A stretch of DNA of 64,000 bases from Rhodopseudomonas sp. (lineage in GTDB: Bacteria; Pseudomonadota; Alphaproteobacteria; Rhizobiales; Xanthobacteraceae): NCBI RefSeq assembly GCF_013377015.1, contig NZ_JACABA010000001.1:1630756-1694755 (forward strand). The letters are read 5' to 3'. This document shows, one piece after another, positions 17,056 through 27,147 of the stretch. A program made the translations under genes and the position numbers. The notes under the pieces are model-generated. The model was given only the letters and a program-made list of their open reading frames with translations, was not told the origin of the DNA and did no database searches. Numbering within the stretch: position 1 is the stretch's first letter; each line of letters starts with the position of its first letter.

Positions 17056-19004
17056 GTGGCGTTGAATCCCGCATAGCCGGCCGGGCCGGTGGTGCCGAAA
17101 TTCACCACCTCCTGATAATGCGCATCGAAGATGTTTTCGCCGCGCGCGAACAGCTTCCAATTGGCGTCGAGCCTGTATTCGGTGAACAGATCGACCCGCG
17201 TATAGGGATCCAACGGGTTGAGTTCGTTGGCGGAGCTGAAGCGTTTCGACACCATCGTCACCCTCGGTTCGATCAGCCACTTGTCGGTTGGCGTGATCGC
17301 CAGCGCCAGCCGCGTCAGGTTGCGCGGTCGCCGGCTCAGCGTCAGATCGGTCGCCAGGTCGACGGCGTGTAAATACGTATAGGCGGTCTTCAGCCGGAGC
17401 AGGCCCGGCATCAGGTCGATATCACCGCCGAGTTCCAGTCCATAGGTTTCGGCGCGGCTGACATTGGTATAGTGCCCGAGCGGATTGGCGGCGTCTGTGG
17501 TGAAGTCGATCAGATTGTTGAACTTGTTGCCGAACCAGGTCGCCGACAGGGTGACGCGACCGTTGAACAGCGACTGATCGACGCCGGCATCGTAGCCAAA
17601 GCTGTGCTCGGGGCTAAGGTCGGTGTTGCCGTAGATCGGCGCGTAGAGCTGATACAGCGTCGGCGCCTTGGCGCCGGTGCCGGCGCTGCCGCGTAGTTTG
17701 GTGCCGGTCTCGGGGATCGCGTAGGCCGCAGTTGCTCGCCAGGTCTCGAACCGCGCGACATCCACCACATCGTCGACCCGGCCGCCGAGCGTCACGGTCA
17801 GCCGCTCGCCGATTGGCAATTGCCACAGCGCAAACAGCGCATTGGTATCCTGGCTGGCCGCGATCTGCGACGTGCGGGGGACCGCGGTCGGCAGCAGCTT
17901 GGTCAGGTAGGTGTCGGCGGTCTCGTGTTGCGCCTTGGCGCCGAACACCAGCGATCCGGCCGGGCCGAGCTTCAGATTGCCCTGGTACTCGGCCGCCATG
18001 CTGTCGGCCAGATAGTCCGACACCGTGGCGGTGGTGTTCTTCGGCAGCATGTTGGTCTTGTAGGAGAATTCGTTGAACGCGCGGTCGATATGGGTCTCGG
18101 AGACGCTGACATTGTGGGTCAGGATGCCACTGAGGCTGTCGACCGACGCGCGGCCCCAGACTTGCTCCAACGATCGTGTCGCGCTCGACGGCGTGTCCGG
18201 AAAAGCGCCGGTCGCCGCGTCATAGGCCGACCGAGTCTGGGTGGCAAGCAGACCGCTTTCCAGCCGCACGCCCTCGCCGGCGTCGTAGCCGACCCGCGCG
18301 GTGCCCCCGATCCGGCTGAAACCGTCGCGTTCGAGATTGGGAAACTTCGCCTCGATCGCTGGGATCCGGTAGCCATAGCGCGAAAACCCGTCGCTGCGCT
18401 GGCCGTTGCCGGAGAACGCATAGGACCACGGGCCGTTCGAGCCGCTCAGCGCGCCGCTGCCGCCGCCGGTGCCGTAGCTGCCGCCTTCGCCGCGCAGACT
18501 GACCTGCGCCGGGCCTGAGCCCTTCCGGGTGATGATGTTGATGACGCCGCCGATCGCGTCCGAGCCGTACAGCGCGCTTTGCGGTCCTTTCAGCACTTCG
18601 ACGCGCTCGATCGCGGCGGGCGCGATCATCGCGAAATCGAAATCGCCGCTGGCTGCGGTCGGATCGTTGACGCGGATGCCGTCGATCATCACCAGGGTCT
18701 GGCCGGTGTTGGCGCCGCGCAGTCGGATATTGGTAGTCGATCCGGGCCCACCGCTTTCGGTGATGTCGAGGCCGGGCACGTCGCGCAGGGCGTCGACCAG
18801 CGAGCCCGGATTATTGGTGGCGATACTCTCGCCGCGCACCACGCTGATGGCGCTGCCGGTCTGGCTGATCGGCTCGGAGGTGCGATCGGCGGTGACCACC
18901 AGATCGGGGAGTTGCTGCGGAGAAAATTGCGCGCCGGCCGTGGCGCTGAAACAGGTCAAGACAAGACAAGCCGCCGACGCGGCAGCACAAGGCTGGGAAA
19001 CCAT
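17049..19004 (-). CDS. btuB: TonB-dependent outer-membrane vitamin B12 receptor BtuB
   Basis: BtuB imports corrinoids across the outer membrane using TonB energy. The 651-residue product has a signal peptide ending near AGAQ, a TonB-box-like DLVVTA, the plug domain (SIATNNPGSLVDALRDVPGL, GPQSALYGSDAIGGVINIIT) and a C-terminal barrel ending with the aromatic residues FNATW. The ATG at 19004 has a strong AGAAGGGG site; an in-frame GTG at 19028 would be the alternative. A cobalamin riboswitch precedes it. It heads btuB-btuC-btuD. Confidence 0.95.
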   Translation of the reverse strand: MVSQPCAAASAACLVLTCFSATAGAQFSPQQLPDLVVTADRTSEPISQTGSAISVVRGESIATNNPGSLVDALRDVPGLDITESGGPGSTTNIRLRGANTGQTLVMIDGIRVNDPTAASGDFDFAMIAPAAIERVEVLKGPQSALYGSDAIGGVINIITRKGSGPAQVSLRGEGGSYGTGGGSGALSGSNGPWSYAFSGNGQRSDGFSRYGYRIPAIEAKFPNLERDGFSRIGGTARVGYDAGEGVRLESGLLATQTRSAYDAATGAFPDTPSSATRSLEQVWGRASVDSLSGILTHNVSVSETHIDRAFNEFSYKTNMLPKNTTATVSDYLADSMAAEYQGNLKLGPAGSLVFGAKAQHETADTYLTKLLPTAVPRTSQIAASQDTNALFALWQLPIGERLTVTLGGRVDDVVDVARFETWRATAAYAIPETGTKLRGSAGTGAKAPTLYQLYAPIYGNTDLSPEHSFGYDAGVDQSLFNGRVTLSATWFGNKFNNLIDFTTDAANPLGHYTNVSRAETYGLELGGDIDLMPGLLRLKTAYTYLHAVDLATDLTLSRRPRNLTRLALAITPTDKWLIEPRVTMVSKRFSSANELNPLDPYTRVDLFTEYRLDANWKLFARGENIFDAHYQEVVNFGTTGPAGYAGFNATW

Positions 19005-19047
19005 CGCGAACCCCTTCTGTCGACCCACCGTCGAACGAGTTGAACCT

Positions 19048-19277
19048 CGTCAACGGCCGGTCTCCTGGCTCGCGGTCGTTACCGGATCCGCCTTCCCGGA
19101 TTTTTCGCCCGGCAGTTGCCCGGCTTCTCCAGTGGCTTTGCGCGATCGGCGGAAGTGAGACACTTCAGCGGATCACGCGGTGGATCGCGAATGGCCGCAT
19201 ACAGTTGCGGGGGCAGCCGCGGCATTGGGGATCGCTCCCCGCACCGCATTCCCGTTTCACCTCCTTACGGAGGCACC
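19048..19277 (-). ncRNA. Cobalamin (B12) riboswitch ahead of btuB-btuC-btuD
   Basis: Read on the minus strand, it starts with GGTGCCTCCGTAAGGAGGTGAAACGGGAA, as P1/P3 strands of the class do (shown in pieces: GGTGCC, then GGAGGTGAAACGGGAA). It continues with the core CTGCCCCCGCAACTGTATGC, AAGCCACTGG, GGGAAGGC, and ends with the B12 box AGCCAGGAGACCGGCC at about 19055-19070. The box lies about 50 bases before the btuB ATG, so ligand binding can plausibly block ribosome access or end transcription. Confidence 0.95.
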
Positions 19278-19423
19278 GATGACGCGACACAGGAAGCACA
19301 CCGCGCCATTCCGCGCAACGGCAAAGCCGATGGGTTCGCTTGCCGGCACGGCAGACTTTCGGACGCGCGGCATGCGCGACAGCTTGTGTGACGCGCGCTC
19401 GTCGTGCGGCCGGGCTCGGCGGA

Positions 19424-20008
19424 TCAATCGGTTCGCGCCGGCGTCGCGGCCAACAGTCCGGAGAACACGATCCCCATGAAGATCGTGATCATGCCGGCGC
19501 TCACGGCGTTCATCGAAAACAGCGCGGCATAGGATTCCGGCGGATAGAGATGTACCGGCGCGGCGTAGCGCCCATGCAACAACAAATAGGCCACGACCGG
19601 CAAGCCGGCGAGGATCAGCATCAGCAGCCGTTCGCCCGGACGAAACAGCAGGCTCGCCAGCATCGCGCATGGCAGCAGAAAGAGTTCGGTCCCCGATGCT
19701 TCGCCCAGCAGCCAGGTGCAGAACACGGTGTTGATCGTCGCCACCAGCGACAGCGCGATCCGGCCGAGCCGCGGATGACGGCGCGCGATGGCGGGAACGA
19801 TCAGGAAGAACGGGAATGACAGCGCCGTCAGCAGCAGCCAGGGCATACCATCGGCGCCCGCCACCAGTACCACATAGATCGGATAGAACGGCCCGTTGCC
19901 GGCCAGCACCAGCGCGACGAGGTTGCCGACCGCCGCGAGCGGGTCGTTGTTCGAACCATAGTCGAGTAATCTGGTCCTGGACCGCGTCAGCATGGATCGG
20001 ATGGTCAT
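19424..20008 (-). CDS. Multi-pass membrane protein of unknown function
   Basis: This 194-residue protein is hydrophobic throughout, with about five predicted membrane helices (for example FYPIYVVLVAG, LLLTALSFPFFLIVPAI, LILAGLPVVAYLLL and MITIFMGIVFSGLLAA). The layout resembles the membrane sensor halves that precede GGDEF or cyclase domains, but no catalytic domain follows; it ends after the last helix. It could be a stand-alone protein or a truncated sensor. It is convergent with nothing and ends about 145 bases before the btuB riboswitch leader. Function not assigned. Confidence 0.7.
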   Translation of the reverse strand: MTIRSMLTRSRTRLLDYGSNNDPLAAVGNLVALVLAGNGPFYPIYVVLVAGADGMPWLLLTALSFPFFLIVPAIARRHPRLGRIALSLVATINTVFCTWLLGEASGTELFLLPCAMLASLLFRPGERLLMLILAGLPVVAYLLLHGRYAAPVHLYPPESYAALFSMNAVSAGMITIFMGIVFSGLLAATPARTD

Positions 20009-20171
20009 CGGGACTCACATTTGGAATGAGGCGTCAACTGGCCCGGAGGGACACCGCTTCATCAGGTTGAGGTGATTTCCTCGGATAAACTCACCGCCTG
20101 TATTTGGCACAGATCAAGGTCCGCCCCAAGCTTGCTTGACACGGTGCCGAGTGTGGCAGCGAGTCGTAACG

Positions 20172-21896
20172 ATGATTCACATGATGCTCTGGAAGACAAT
20201 CACCCTCGGCGCAACCGCCGTCGCGATCGGGCTTTGCGGGTTATGCGATGCCAGCCCGGCGCTGGCCGAGCAGCGCGTGGCGCTGGTGATCGGCAACAGC
20301 AGCTATCAGCACGCGCCAGCCCTCGCCAATCCGCGCAATGACGCCGCCGATGTCGGTGAGAAATTGAAGCGGCTCCACTTTGAGCTGTTCGGCGGCCAGG
20401 ACATGGATCGCGCGGCGATGCTCGCCGCGCTCACCGCATTCGGTCGCGCCGCCGAGAAGGCCGATGTGGCGCTGGTGTTCTATGCCGGCCACGGCTTGCA
20501 GATCAACGGCCAGAACTATCTGGTGCCGGTCGACGCCAATGTCGGCTACGAGGCTGAAGCCGATATCGCGCTGGTGCCGTTCAACGTGGTGATGCAGCAG
20601 CTCAACCGCGGCAGTTCGATCAACATCGCGATTCTCGACGCCTGCCGCGACAATCCGTTCGCCAAGGATCTGTCCCGCACGATGGGAACGCGGGCGCTCG
20701 GCGCGCTCGGCCGCGGCCTCAGCCGGGCGCCGTCGGTGTCGGGCAGTTTCATCGCCTATGCGACGCAGCCGGACAACGTCGCGCTGGACGGCAGCGGCCG
20801 CAACAGCCCGTTCACCTCGGCGCTGCTGAAATTCATCGAGCGGCCGGAGCTTTCGATCTCCGACCTGATGATCGAAGTTCGCAAGGAGGTCATCAGCGCC
20901 ACCGGTGGCAAGCAAGTGCCGTGGGATTCGTCGTCGCTGACCGGGCGGTTCTCCTTCCGGGTCGAGGGGACTGTGGACATCGTGCCGGAAGGAACCCAAC
21001 CGGTGAGCACACCGCAACCGCCGTCGTCGCCCCGCCAGCAGGTGGATTCCAAGACCCTGGAATTCAGTGTCTGGAACGAAATCCAGAACTCCGGGGAGCG
21101 GTCCGCGTTCGAGAAGTTCCTGGCGGATTTCCCCAACGGCGTGTTCGCCGCCGCCGCGCGTGGTCGAATCGCCGCGTTGAGCGCGCCGTCGGGTGCGCCG
21201 GCGGGGCGGCCCGAGGCGTGCTCCCATGCGTCCGTCATCGATGACAATTTTGCCAAAGCCGCTGCGTCGGCGGGGATTGCGCATGGGGTGACGTTTTCCG
21301 CAGGTCCGAACGGCGGCGCCAGCTTCTCGCGCCGGCGCGAAAGCCGGATCGTCTACCCCTATGCGCGCACCGGCCTGCCGCGAACCGGCACGCTGGAATG
21401 GTTGATCAATGTCTCCAGCGGATATTCCTATTCCGCCGGCAAGCTCGCGGAGCGAACCGGCTGCGCCCTGATCTTCACCACCGATATCCAGAACGGCGAC
21501 GTGACTTGGCCCGGCAGCGCATGGCTTTACGTCTGCAATAACGGCGATATTCGCTTTCATATCGCTGGCGCAAAATACGAAGCCGGTGGCAAACCTGAAT
21601 ACCGTCTCGAAGTCAAAGGCACCGGGTTTCGCTACGGTGACTGGCATCGGATCGGCGTCAGCTATGGCAATCTCGGGCGCGCCATCATGCTTGATGGCGT
21701 TACGGTCGCCTCGGATGCCAACATGACCCAGACATTGGGCGCGGGCGGCACTCACACGGCGTCGGTCGACGATCCCACCATCGGAGAATCGGTGTCCGGA
21801 TTCTGGCCGAACAACCAGCACGAAGGCGGGTTCGAAGGCACCGTGGCGCGGTTCCGCGCCTCCGACACGCAGCAGGACTGGTGTGTTTCCCGCTAG
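20172..21896 (+). CDS. Secreted caspase-like (peptidase C14) protein with C-terminal LamG-like domain
   Basis: The 574-residue product has a signal peptide (to about residue 33, ASPALAEQ). A caspase/metacaspase p20 domain follows: RVALVIGNSSY, ALANPRNDA, the catalytic His in VFYAGHG (about 107) and the catalytic Cys in ILDACRDNP (about 158). A Pro/Gln linker at about 280-300 leads to a small helical repeat (SVWNEIQNSGERSAFEKFLADFP, split here as a SEL1/TPR-like hairpin). The last 200 residues (from about 375) form a beta-rich concanavalin/LamG-like module with FRYGDWHRIGVSYG. Such proteins are probably periplasmic or secreted Arg/Lys-specific proteases. Starts at 20181 or 20184 are also possible. 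Confidence 0.88.
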   Translation: MIHMMLWKTITLGATAVAIGLCGLCDASPALAEQRVALVIGNSSYQHAPALANPRNDAADVGEKLKRLHFELFGGQDMDRAAMLAALTAFGRAAEKADVALVFYAGHGLQINGQNYLVPVDANVGYEAEADIALVPFNVVMQQLNRGSSINIAILDACRDNPFAKDLSRTMGTRALGALGRGLSRAPSVSGSFIAYATQPDNVALDGSGRNSPFTSALLKFIERPELSISDLMIEVRKEVISATGGKQVPWDSSSLTGRFSFRVEGTVDIVPEGTQPVSTPQPPSSPRQQVDSKTLEFSVWNEIQNSGERSAFEKFLADFPNGVFAAAARGRIAALSAPSGAPAGRPEACSHASVIDDNFAKAAASAGIAHGVTFSAGPNGGASFSRRRESRIVYPYARTGLPRTGTLEWLINVSSGYSYSAGKLAERTGCALIFTTDIQNGDVTWPGSAWLYVCNNGDIRFHIAGAKYEAGGKPEYRLEVKGTGFRYGDWHRIGVSYGNLGRAIMLDGVTVASDANMTQTLGAGGTHTASVDDPTIGESVSGFWPNNQHEGGFEGTVARFRASDTQQDWCVSR

Positions 21897-22084
21897 CCTC
21901 CGTCCGGCCGCCGACGCCGATCACATTGCCGCGCGGTCGTATCCGACCGAAGCATTGCAAGGCTCCGCCGCCTCGGCCACTATGTGGCGCTGCAACACGA
22001 CTCCGCGTCCCTGCGGGGCTGATCTGAACGTCATCCCGACCTGCCGATCGGTTTAGGTCCGTCGACCGCACGATGAGAGGCTCC

Positions 22085-23347
22085 ATGAGTACCGGCGTAA
22101 ATCCCCCGCTTGCCCGCCACGCGATGGCTTATGTTCTGGCGGGAGGTCGCGGCAGCCGGCTGATGGAACTCACTGACAAGCGCGCCAAGACCGCGGTGTA
22201 TTTCGGCGGCAAATCCCGGATCATCGATTTCGCGCTGTCGAACGCGCTGAATTCCGGGATCCGGCGCATCGCGGTGGCGACCCAATACAAGGCCCACAGC
22301 CTGATCCGACATCTGCAGCGCGGCTGGAACTTCTTCCGCCCGGAGCGCAACGAGAGCTTCGACATCCTGCCGGCGAGCCAGCGCGTGTCCGAGGAGATGT
22401 GGTATCGGGGCACTGCCGACGCGGTCTATCAGAACATCGACATCATCGAGAGCTACGATCCGAAATTCATCGTGCTGCTGGCAGGCGACCATGTCTACAA
22501 GATGGACTACGAGAAGATGTTGCAGCAGCACGTCGACCAGGGCGCCGACGTCACCGTCGGCTGCCTCGAAGTGCCGCGCGCCGAGGCCTCGGGCTTCGGG
22601 GTCATGCACACCACCCCCGATGACGTGATCCATACGTTCCTGGAAAAGCCCGCCGATCCACCGGAGATCCCCGGCAAGCCAGGGATCTCGCTGGCCAGCA
22701 TGGGCATCTATGTGTTCGACACCAAATTTCTGCTCGAGGAGCTGAAGCGTGACGCCTCCGACGCCAATTCGTCGCACGATTTTGGTAAGGACATCATTCC
22801 CTATTTGGTCCAGCACGGAAAAGCCGTGGCGCACAACTTCAACAAGTCCTGTGTCCGCTCGCATGCCGAGGCCGCCAGCTACTGGCGCGATGCCGGCACC
22901 GTCGATTCCTATTGGGCGGCGAATATCGATCTTACCGACATCGTTCCGCAACTCGATCTCTACGACAAGGACTGGCCGATCTGGACCTATGGGGAGATCG
23001 TGCCGCCGGCGAAATTCGTCCACGACAAGGATGGTCGGCGCGGCGCTGCAACATCGTCGCTGGTATCCGGCGGCTGCATCATCTCCGGCGCGACGCTGCG
23101 CCACACGCTTTTGTTTACCGGGGTCCGGGTGCATTCCTATTCCAGCGTCGAGGGGGCGGTGATCCTGCCTTACGCCGACATCGCCCGCTCCTGCCGGCTG
23201 AAAAACGTTGTGGTCGACGCCAATGTGCGGATCCCGCGCGGGTTGGTGGTCGGCGAGGACCCCGAACTCGATGCCGCGCGATTCCGCCGCAGCGAACTCG
23301 GCACCTGCCTGATCACCCAGTCGATGATCGACAGGCTCGACAAATGA
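22085..23347 (+). CDS. glgC: Glucose-1-phosphate adenylyltransferase (ADP-glucose pyrophosphorylase)
   Basis: GlgC makes ADP-glucose from ATP and glucose-1-phosphate, the controlled step of glycogen synthesis. The 420-residue protein has the nucleotidyltransferase start [16 protein letters not shown], the effector-site segment [33 protein letters not shown], and FLEKP. The C-terminal part is the left-handed beta-helix ([21 protein letters not shown]). The ATG at 22085 is preceded by GAGAGG; one at 22073 is in frame. It overlaps glgA by four bases, so both are made from one transcript. Confidence 0.96.
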   Translation: MSTGVNPPLARHAMAYVLAGGRGSRLMELTDKRAKTAVYFGGKSRIIDFALSNALNSGIRRIAVATQYKAHSLIRHLQRGWNFFRPERNESFDILPASQRVSEEMWYRGTADAVYQNIDIIESYDPKFIVLLAGDHVYKMDYEKMLQQHVDQGADVTVGCLEVPRAEASGFGVMHTTPDDVIHTFLEKPADPPEIPGKPGISLASMGIYVFDTKFLLEELKRDASDANSSHDFGKDIIPYLVQHGKAVAHNFNKSCVRSHAEAASYWRDAGTVDSYWAANIDLTDIVPQLDLYDKDWPIWTYGEIVPPAKFVHDKDGRRGAATSSLVSGGCIISGATLRHTLLFTGVRVHSYSSVEGAVILPYADIARSCRLKNVVVDANVRIPRGLVVGEDPELDAARFRRSELGTCLITQSMIDRLDK

Positions 23348-24795
23348 AAACTGTCACGGCGCTATCCGTCGCGTCGGAAATCTATCCCTTGATCAAGACC
23401 GGCGGCCTCGCCGATGTCACCGGCGCGTTGCCGGCGGCTTTGAAGCCGCATGGCATCACGATGCGGACGCTGGTGCCGGGCTATCCGGCGGTGCTGGCCG
23501 GCATCGAGGATCCGCATCCGGTGCATGTCTTCGCCGAGCTGTTCGGCGGCGCCGCGCGGCTCCTGGCGGCGCGCCAGGACGAACTCGAACTGCTGGTGCT
23601 CGACGCCCCGCATCTCTTTGCCCGGGCCGGAAATCCCTATGTCGGACCGGATGGCAACGACTGGCCCGACAACGCGTTCCGGTTCGGCGCGCTGGCCAAG
23701 GTCGCCGCGATGGTCGGGCAGGGCTTGGTCGACGGTTTTTCGCCGCAGATCGTGCATGCGCATGACTGGCAGGCCGGGCTGACGCCGGCCTATCTGCGCT
23801 ACAGCGGCAAAGCTTCGCCTGCGACCGTCTTTACGATTCACAACCTCGCTTATCAGGGCCAGTTTCCGCGCGATCTACTCGGCGCGCTCGGCCTGCCGGA
23901 GCGAGCCTTCGCAATGGACGGCGTCGAATATTACGGCGCGATCGGTTATCTCAAGGCCGGGTTGCAGCTCGCCGACCGCATCACCACGGTGTCGCCGGCC
24001 TATGCGCTGGAGATCCAGGGACCGGAAGCAGGCATGGGACTCGACGGTCTGCTGCGGCTGCGCGCGCAACAGCTCAGCGGCATCCTCAACGGCATCGACG
24101 ACCAGGTCTGGGACCCGTCCACCGACATCCGGATCGCCGCCAATTACGACCTGCACACCATCGCGGCGCGGTCGCGCAACAAGCTGTCGCTGCAGGGCAG
24201 GTTCGGGTTGCGCCCGGAGCCCGGCACGCTGCTGATCGGCGTGATCAGCCGGCTGTCCTGGCAGAAGGGACTCGATTTGCTGATCGAGGTGTTGCCGACC
24301 TTGCTGGCCGACGGCACCCAGCTGGCGCTGCTGGGTTCCGGCGATCCGGCGCTGGAAGCGGTCTTCCGCACCGCCGCGCAGGCCCATCCGGGCCAGGTCG
24401 GTGTGGTGATCGGCTATGACGAAAGCCTCGCGCATCTGGTCCAGGCCGGTGCCGACGCGCTGCTGGTGCCGTCGCGGTTCGAGCCTTGCGGCCTGACCCA
24501 GCTGTGCGCGATGCGCTACGGCGCGGTGCCGGTGGTGGCGCGGGTCGGTGGACTGGCCGATACCGTGGTCGATGCCAATGAAATGGCGATCGCCACCGGG
24601 GTTGCGACCGGGGTGCAGTTTTCGCCGGTGACGGCCGATATGCTGGCGGCGGCGCTGCTCAAGACCCGCGCGCTGTTCGCCGACCGCGCCGCCTGGCGCA
24701 ATCTGCAGATCAACGGCATGACCACCGACGTGTCATGGCGCAACCCGGCGCAGCATTACGCCAGGCTGTATCGGGAGCTGCTGGCAAGCCGCTGA
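23344..24795 (+). CDS. glgA: Glycogen synthase GlgA
   Basis: GlgA (GT5 family) extends alpha-1,4-glucan chains with ADP-glucose. The 483-residue product has the substrate-binding KTGGLADV (about 18-25), [20 protein letters not shown], a linker, then the C-terminal GT-B half with [13 protein letters not shown] and [17 protein letters not shown], which carries the catalytic Glu, and a [11 protein letters not shown] segment. Length is normal. It is followed by a nested inverted-repeat element rather than another glycogen gene; branching and phosphorylase genes are not in the window. Confidence 0.96.
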   Translation: MKTVTALSVASEIYPLIKTGGLADVTGALPAALKPHGITMRTLVPGYPAVLAGIEDPHPVHVFAELFGGAARLLAARQDELELLVLDAPHLFARAGNPYVGPDGNDWPDNAFRFGALAKVAAMVGQGLVDGFSPQIVHAHDWQAGLTPAYLRYSGKASPATVFTIHNLAYQGQFPRDLLGALGLPERAFAMDGVEYYGAIGYLKAGLQLADRITTVSPAYALEIQGPEAGMGLDGLLRLRAQQLSGILNGIDDQVWDPSTDIRIAANYDLHTIAARSRNKLSLQGRFGLRPEPGTLLIGVISRLSWQKGLDLLIEVLPTLLADGTQLALLGSGDPALEAVFRTAAQAHPGQVGVVIGYDESLAHLVQAGADALLVPSRFEPCGLTQLCAMRYGAVPVVARVGGLADTVVDANEMAIATGVATGVQFSPVTADMLAAALLKTRALFADRAAWRNLQINGMTTDVSWRNPAQHYARLYRELLASR

Positions 24796-24843
24796 GGGCG
24801 ACGTCGCGTTTCCTCCCCGTTGCAAGGACACCGCACCACGCGC

Positions 24844-24956
24844 GTCATTCCGGGGCGCGAGGCCGCAGGCCGAGCGAACCCGGAATCTTGCAGCGTTGCC
24901 GTGTGGCGAGATTCCGGGTTCGCTCGCAGCTGTCGCTGCTCGCGCCCCGGAATGAC
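24844..24956. repeat. Nested palindromic intergenic repeat
   Basis: The outer arms GTCATTCCGGGGCGCGAG (24844-24861) and CTCGCGCCCCGGAATGAC (24939-24956) match perfectly. Inner arms CGAGCGAACCCGGAATCT (24871-24888) and AGATTCCGGGTTCGCTCG (24909-24926) also match perfectly. This is the kind of dispersed palindromic element often seen between genes in Bradyrhizobium and Rhodopseudomonas genomes. It lies between the convergent glgA and cysK and may end transcription of both. Confidence 0.85.
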
Positions 24957-24988
24957 AGCCTGTCTTGATGCGGGCGGCTGTGCTCGCC

Positions 24989-25987
<999 letters not shown>

Positions 25988-26262
25988 GGACGCCTCCGGG
26001 GTATGGGGGTTGGCAAGGATGTGCGAGTTCGGATCAGATATCCTGATCGGGACCGCGTCAACGCACCCGGGAAACATGGAACAATTGCCTTCCGCGGGCG
26101 GCTTCCAGAGGACGTCCGTTTCGCGGGATTGCCAGATTTAGGCTGAAATACCGGCAGCTGATCGCAGGACAATTCGTCTGCCCCTTCACAAGGCCGTCAC
26201 GCTGCCTGTAGTATGCCAACTCATGCTGCTTCGCAGCGTTGGATGGGGGCCAGGAGCGTTAC

Positions 26263-26820
26263 TTGAACGCACATGTCTCGCAAGGCGGTTGGCCGGTATT
26301 GGTGTTGAACGCGGACTTCCGGCCGCTCAGCTATTATCCGCTTTCACTTTGGTCGTGGCAGGATGCGATCAAGGCGGTGTTCCTCGACCGCGTCAATATC
26401 GTTGAGCACTACGACCACGCGGTGCATAGCCCGTCGTTCGAGATCCAGCTGCCCAGCGTGGTGTCGCTGAAATCCTTCGTCAAGCCGACCACGCATCCCG
26501 CCTTCACCCGGTTCAACGTGTTCCTGCGTGACAAATTCATGTGCCAGTATTGCACGGCGCCGGACGACCTCACCTTCGATCACATCATCCCGCGCAGCAA
26601 GGGCGGTCAGACCACCTGGGACAACGTGGTCGCAGCCTGCTCACCGTGCAATTTGCGCAAGGGCAACATGACGCCGCAGCAAGCGCGGATGTTCCCGCGG
26701 CAGGCGCCGTTCGCTCCCACCGTGCACCAGCTGCATCGCAACGGAAGGCTGTTCCCGCCGAACTATCTGCACGACAGCTGGCTCGACTATCTCTATTGGG
26801 ACACCGAGCTCGATCCGTAG
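26263..26820 (+). CDS. HNH endonuclease family protein
   Basis: The 185-residue product starts NAHVSQGGWPVLVLNADFRP and contains a clear HNH module: CQYC, then LTFDHIIPRSKGGQTTWDN, then CSPCNLRKG (two Cys pairs that can hold zinc, with the DH-N-x-N/H core). Proteins of this exact type are widespread single-copy genes in alphaproteobacteria, so it is likely chromosomal housekeeping rather than part of a restriction system. Its target is not known. The TTG at 26263 has AGGAG six bases ahead; an ATG at 26239 would add eight residues and has a weaker site. Confidence 0.88.
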   Translation: MNAHVSQGGWPVLVLNADFRPLSYYPLSLWSWQDAIKAVFLDRVNIVEHYDHAVHSPSFEIQLPSVVSLKSFVKPTTHPAFTRFNVFLRDKFMCQYCTAPDDLTFDHIIPRSKGGQTTWDNVVAACSPCNLRKGNMTPQQARMFPRQAPFAPTVHQLHRNGRLFPPNYLHDSWLDYLYWDTELDP

Positions 26821-26968
26821 CAGTGGCGCTCGGCTTCGTGCCGCCTCTCATAAGACCGTCACGTATTTTGACCCAAACTATCTTCGTGGCTCGACGCGCC
26901 CACGCACCCTGACCGTGCGCCCTTGCATGTGAGGCCTGCATCGTCCGGCCGAAGATGATGTTCTGTCA

Positions 26969-26996
26969 ATTTTTGACTGACGAATTAGTCAAAAAT
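26969..26996. promoter_or_regulatory. Palindrome 1, probable TetR-family operator
   Basis: TGACT (26974-26978) and AGTCA (26987-26991) form an inverted repeat with eight bases between, extended by TTTT and AAAA on the outside. The half-site is the same as in palindrome 3, closer to the tetR start. Confidence 0.6.
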
Positions 26997-27028
26997 GAAC
27001 ACCGATAGTGCGTGGACGTCATACATTC

Positions 27029-27045
27029 GTCCAATAAAATTGGAC
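27029..27045. promoter_or_regulatory. Palindrome 2, unknown operator
   Basis: GTCCAATAAAATTGGAC is a perfect 6-bp inverted repeat around TAAAA. It differs from the TGACT/AGTCA half-sites either side, so it may bind a second regulator. Confidence 0.5.
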
Positions 27046-27086
27046 TTTTGGTATGCAGACGAGCCGCGCGGTGGCTTTCGTGAATT

Positions 27087-27100
27087 TGACTAATCAGTCA
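27087..27100. promoter_or_regulatory. Palindrome 3, probable TetR-family operator
   Basis: TGACTAATCAGTCA is an inverted repeat with a 4-base spacer, about 48 bases before the tetR start codon. TTGACT at 27086-27091 also resembles a -35 element, which would let a bound repressor block the promoter. Confidence 0.65.
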
Positions 27101-27147
27101 GTAATGATAAGTTTCTGTCGATATATTGCTCTTCGGAGACTGGCATC

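Larger units (their letters stand above)
26821..27147. other. Intergenic regulatory region before the TetR-exporter operon
   Basis: This gap of 327 bases has no gene. Its right half is visibly AT-rich compared with the window and holds three palindromes, listed separately. The left half (to about 26940) shows no recognisable element. Confidence 0.6.

Noticed and set aside
26263-26820. HNH protein as part of a restriction or defence system
   Set aside because: The same protein type is a common stand-alone gene in alphaproteobacteria, and there is no methylase or specificity gene nearby.
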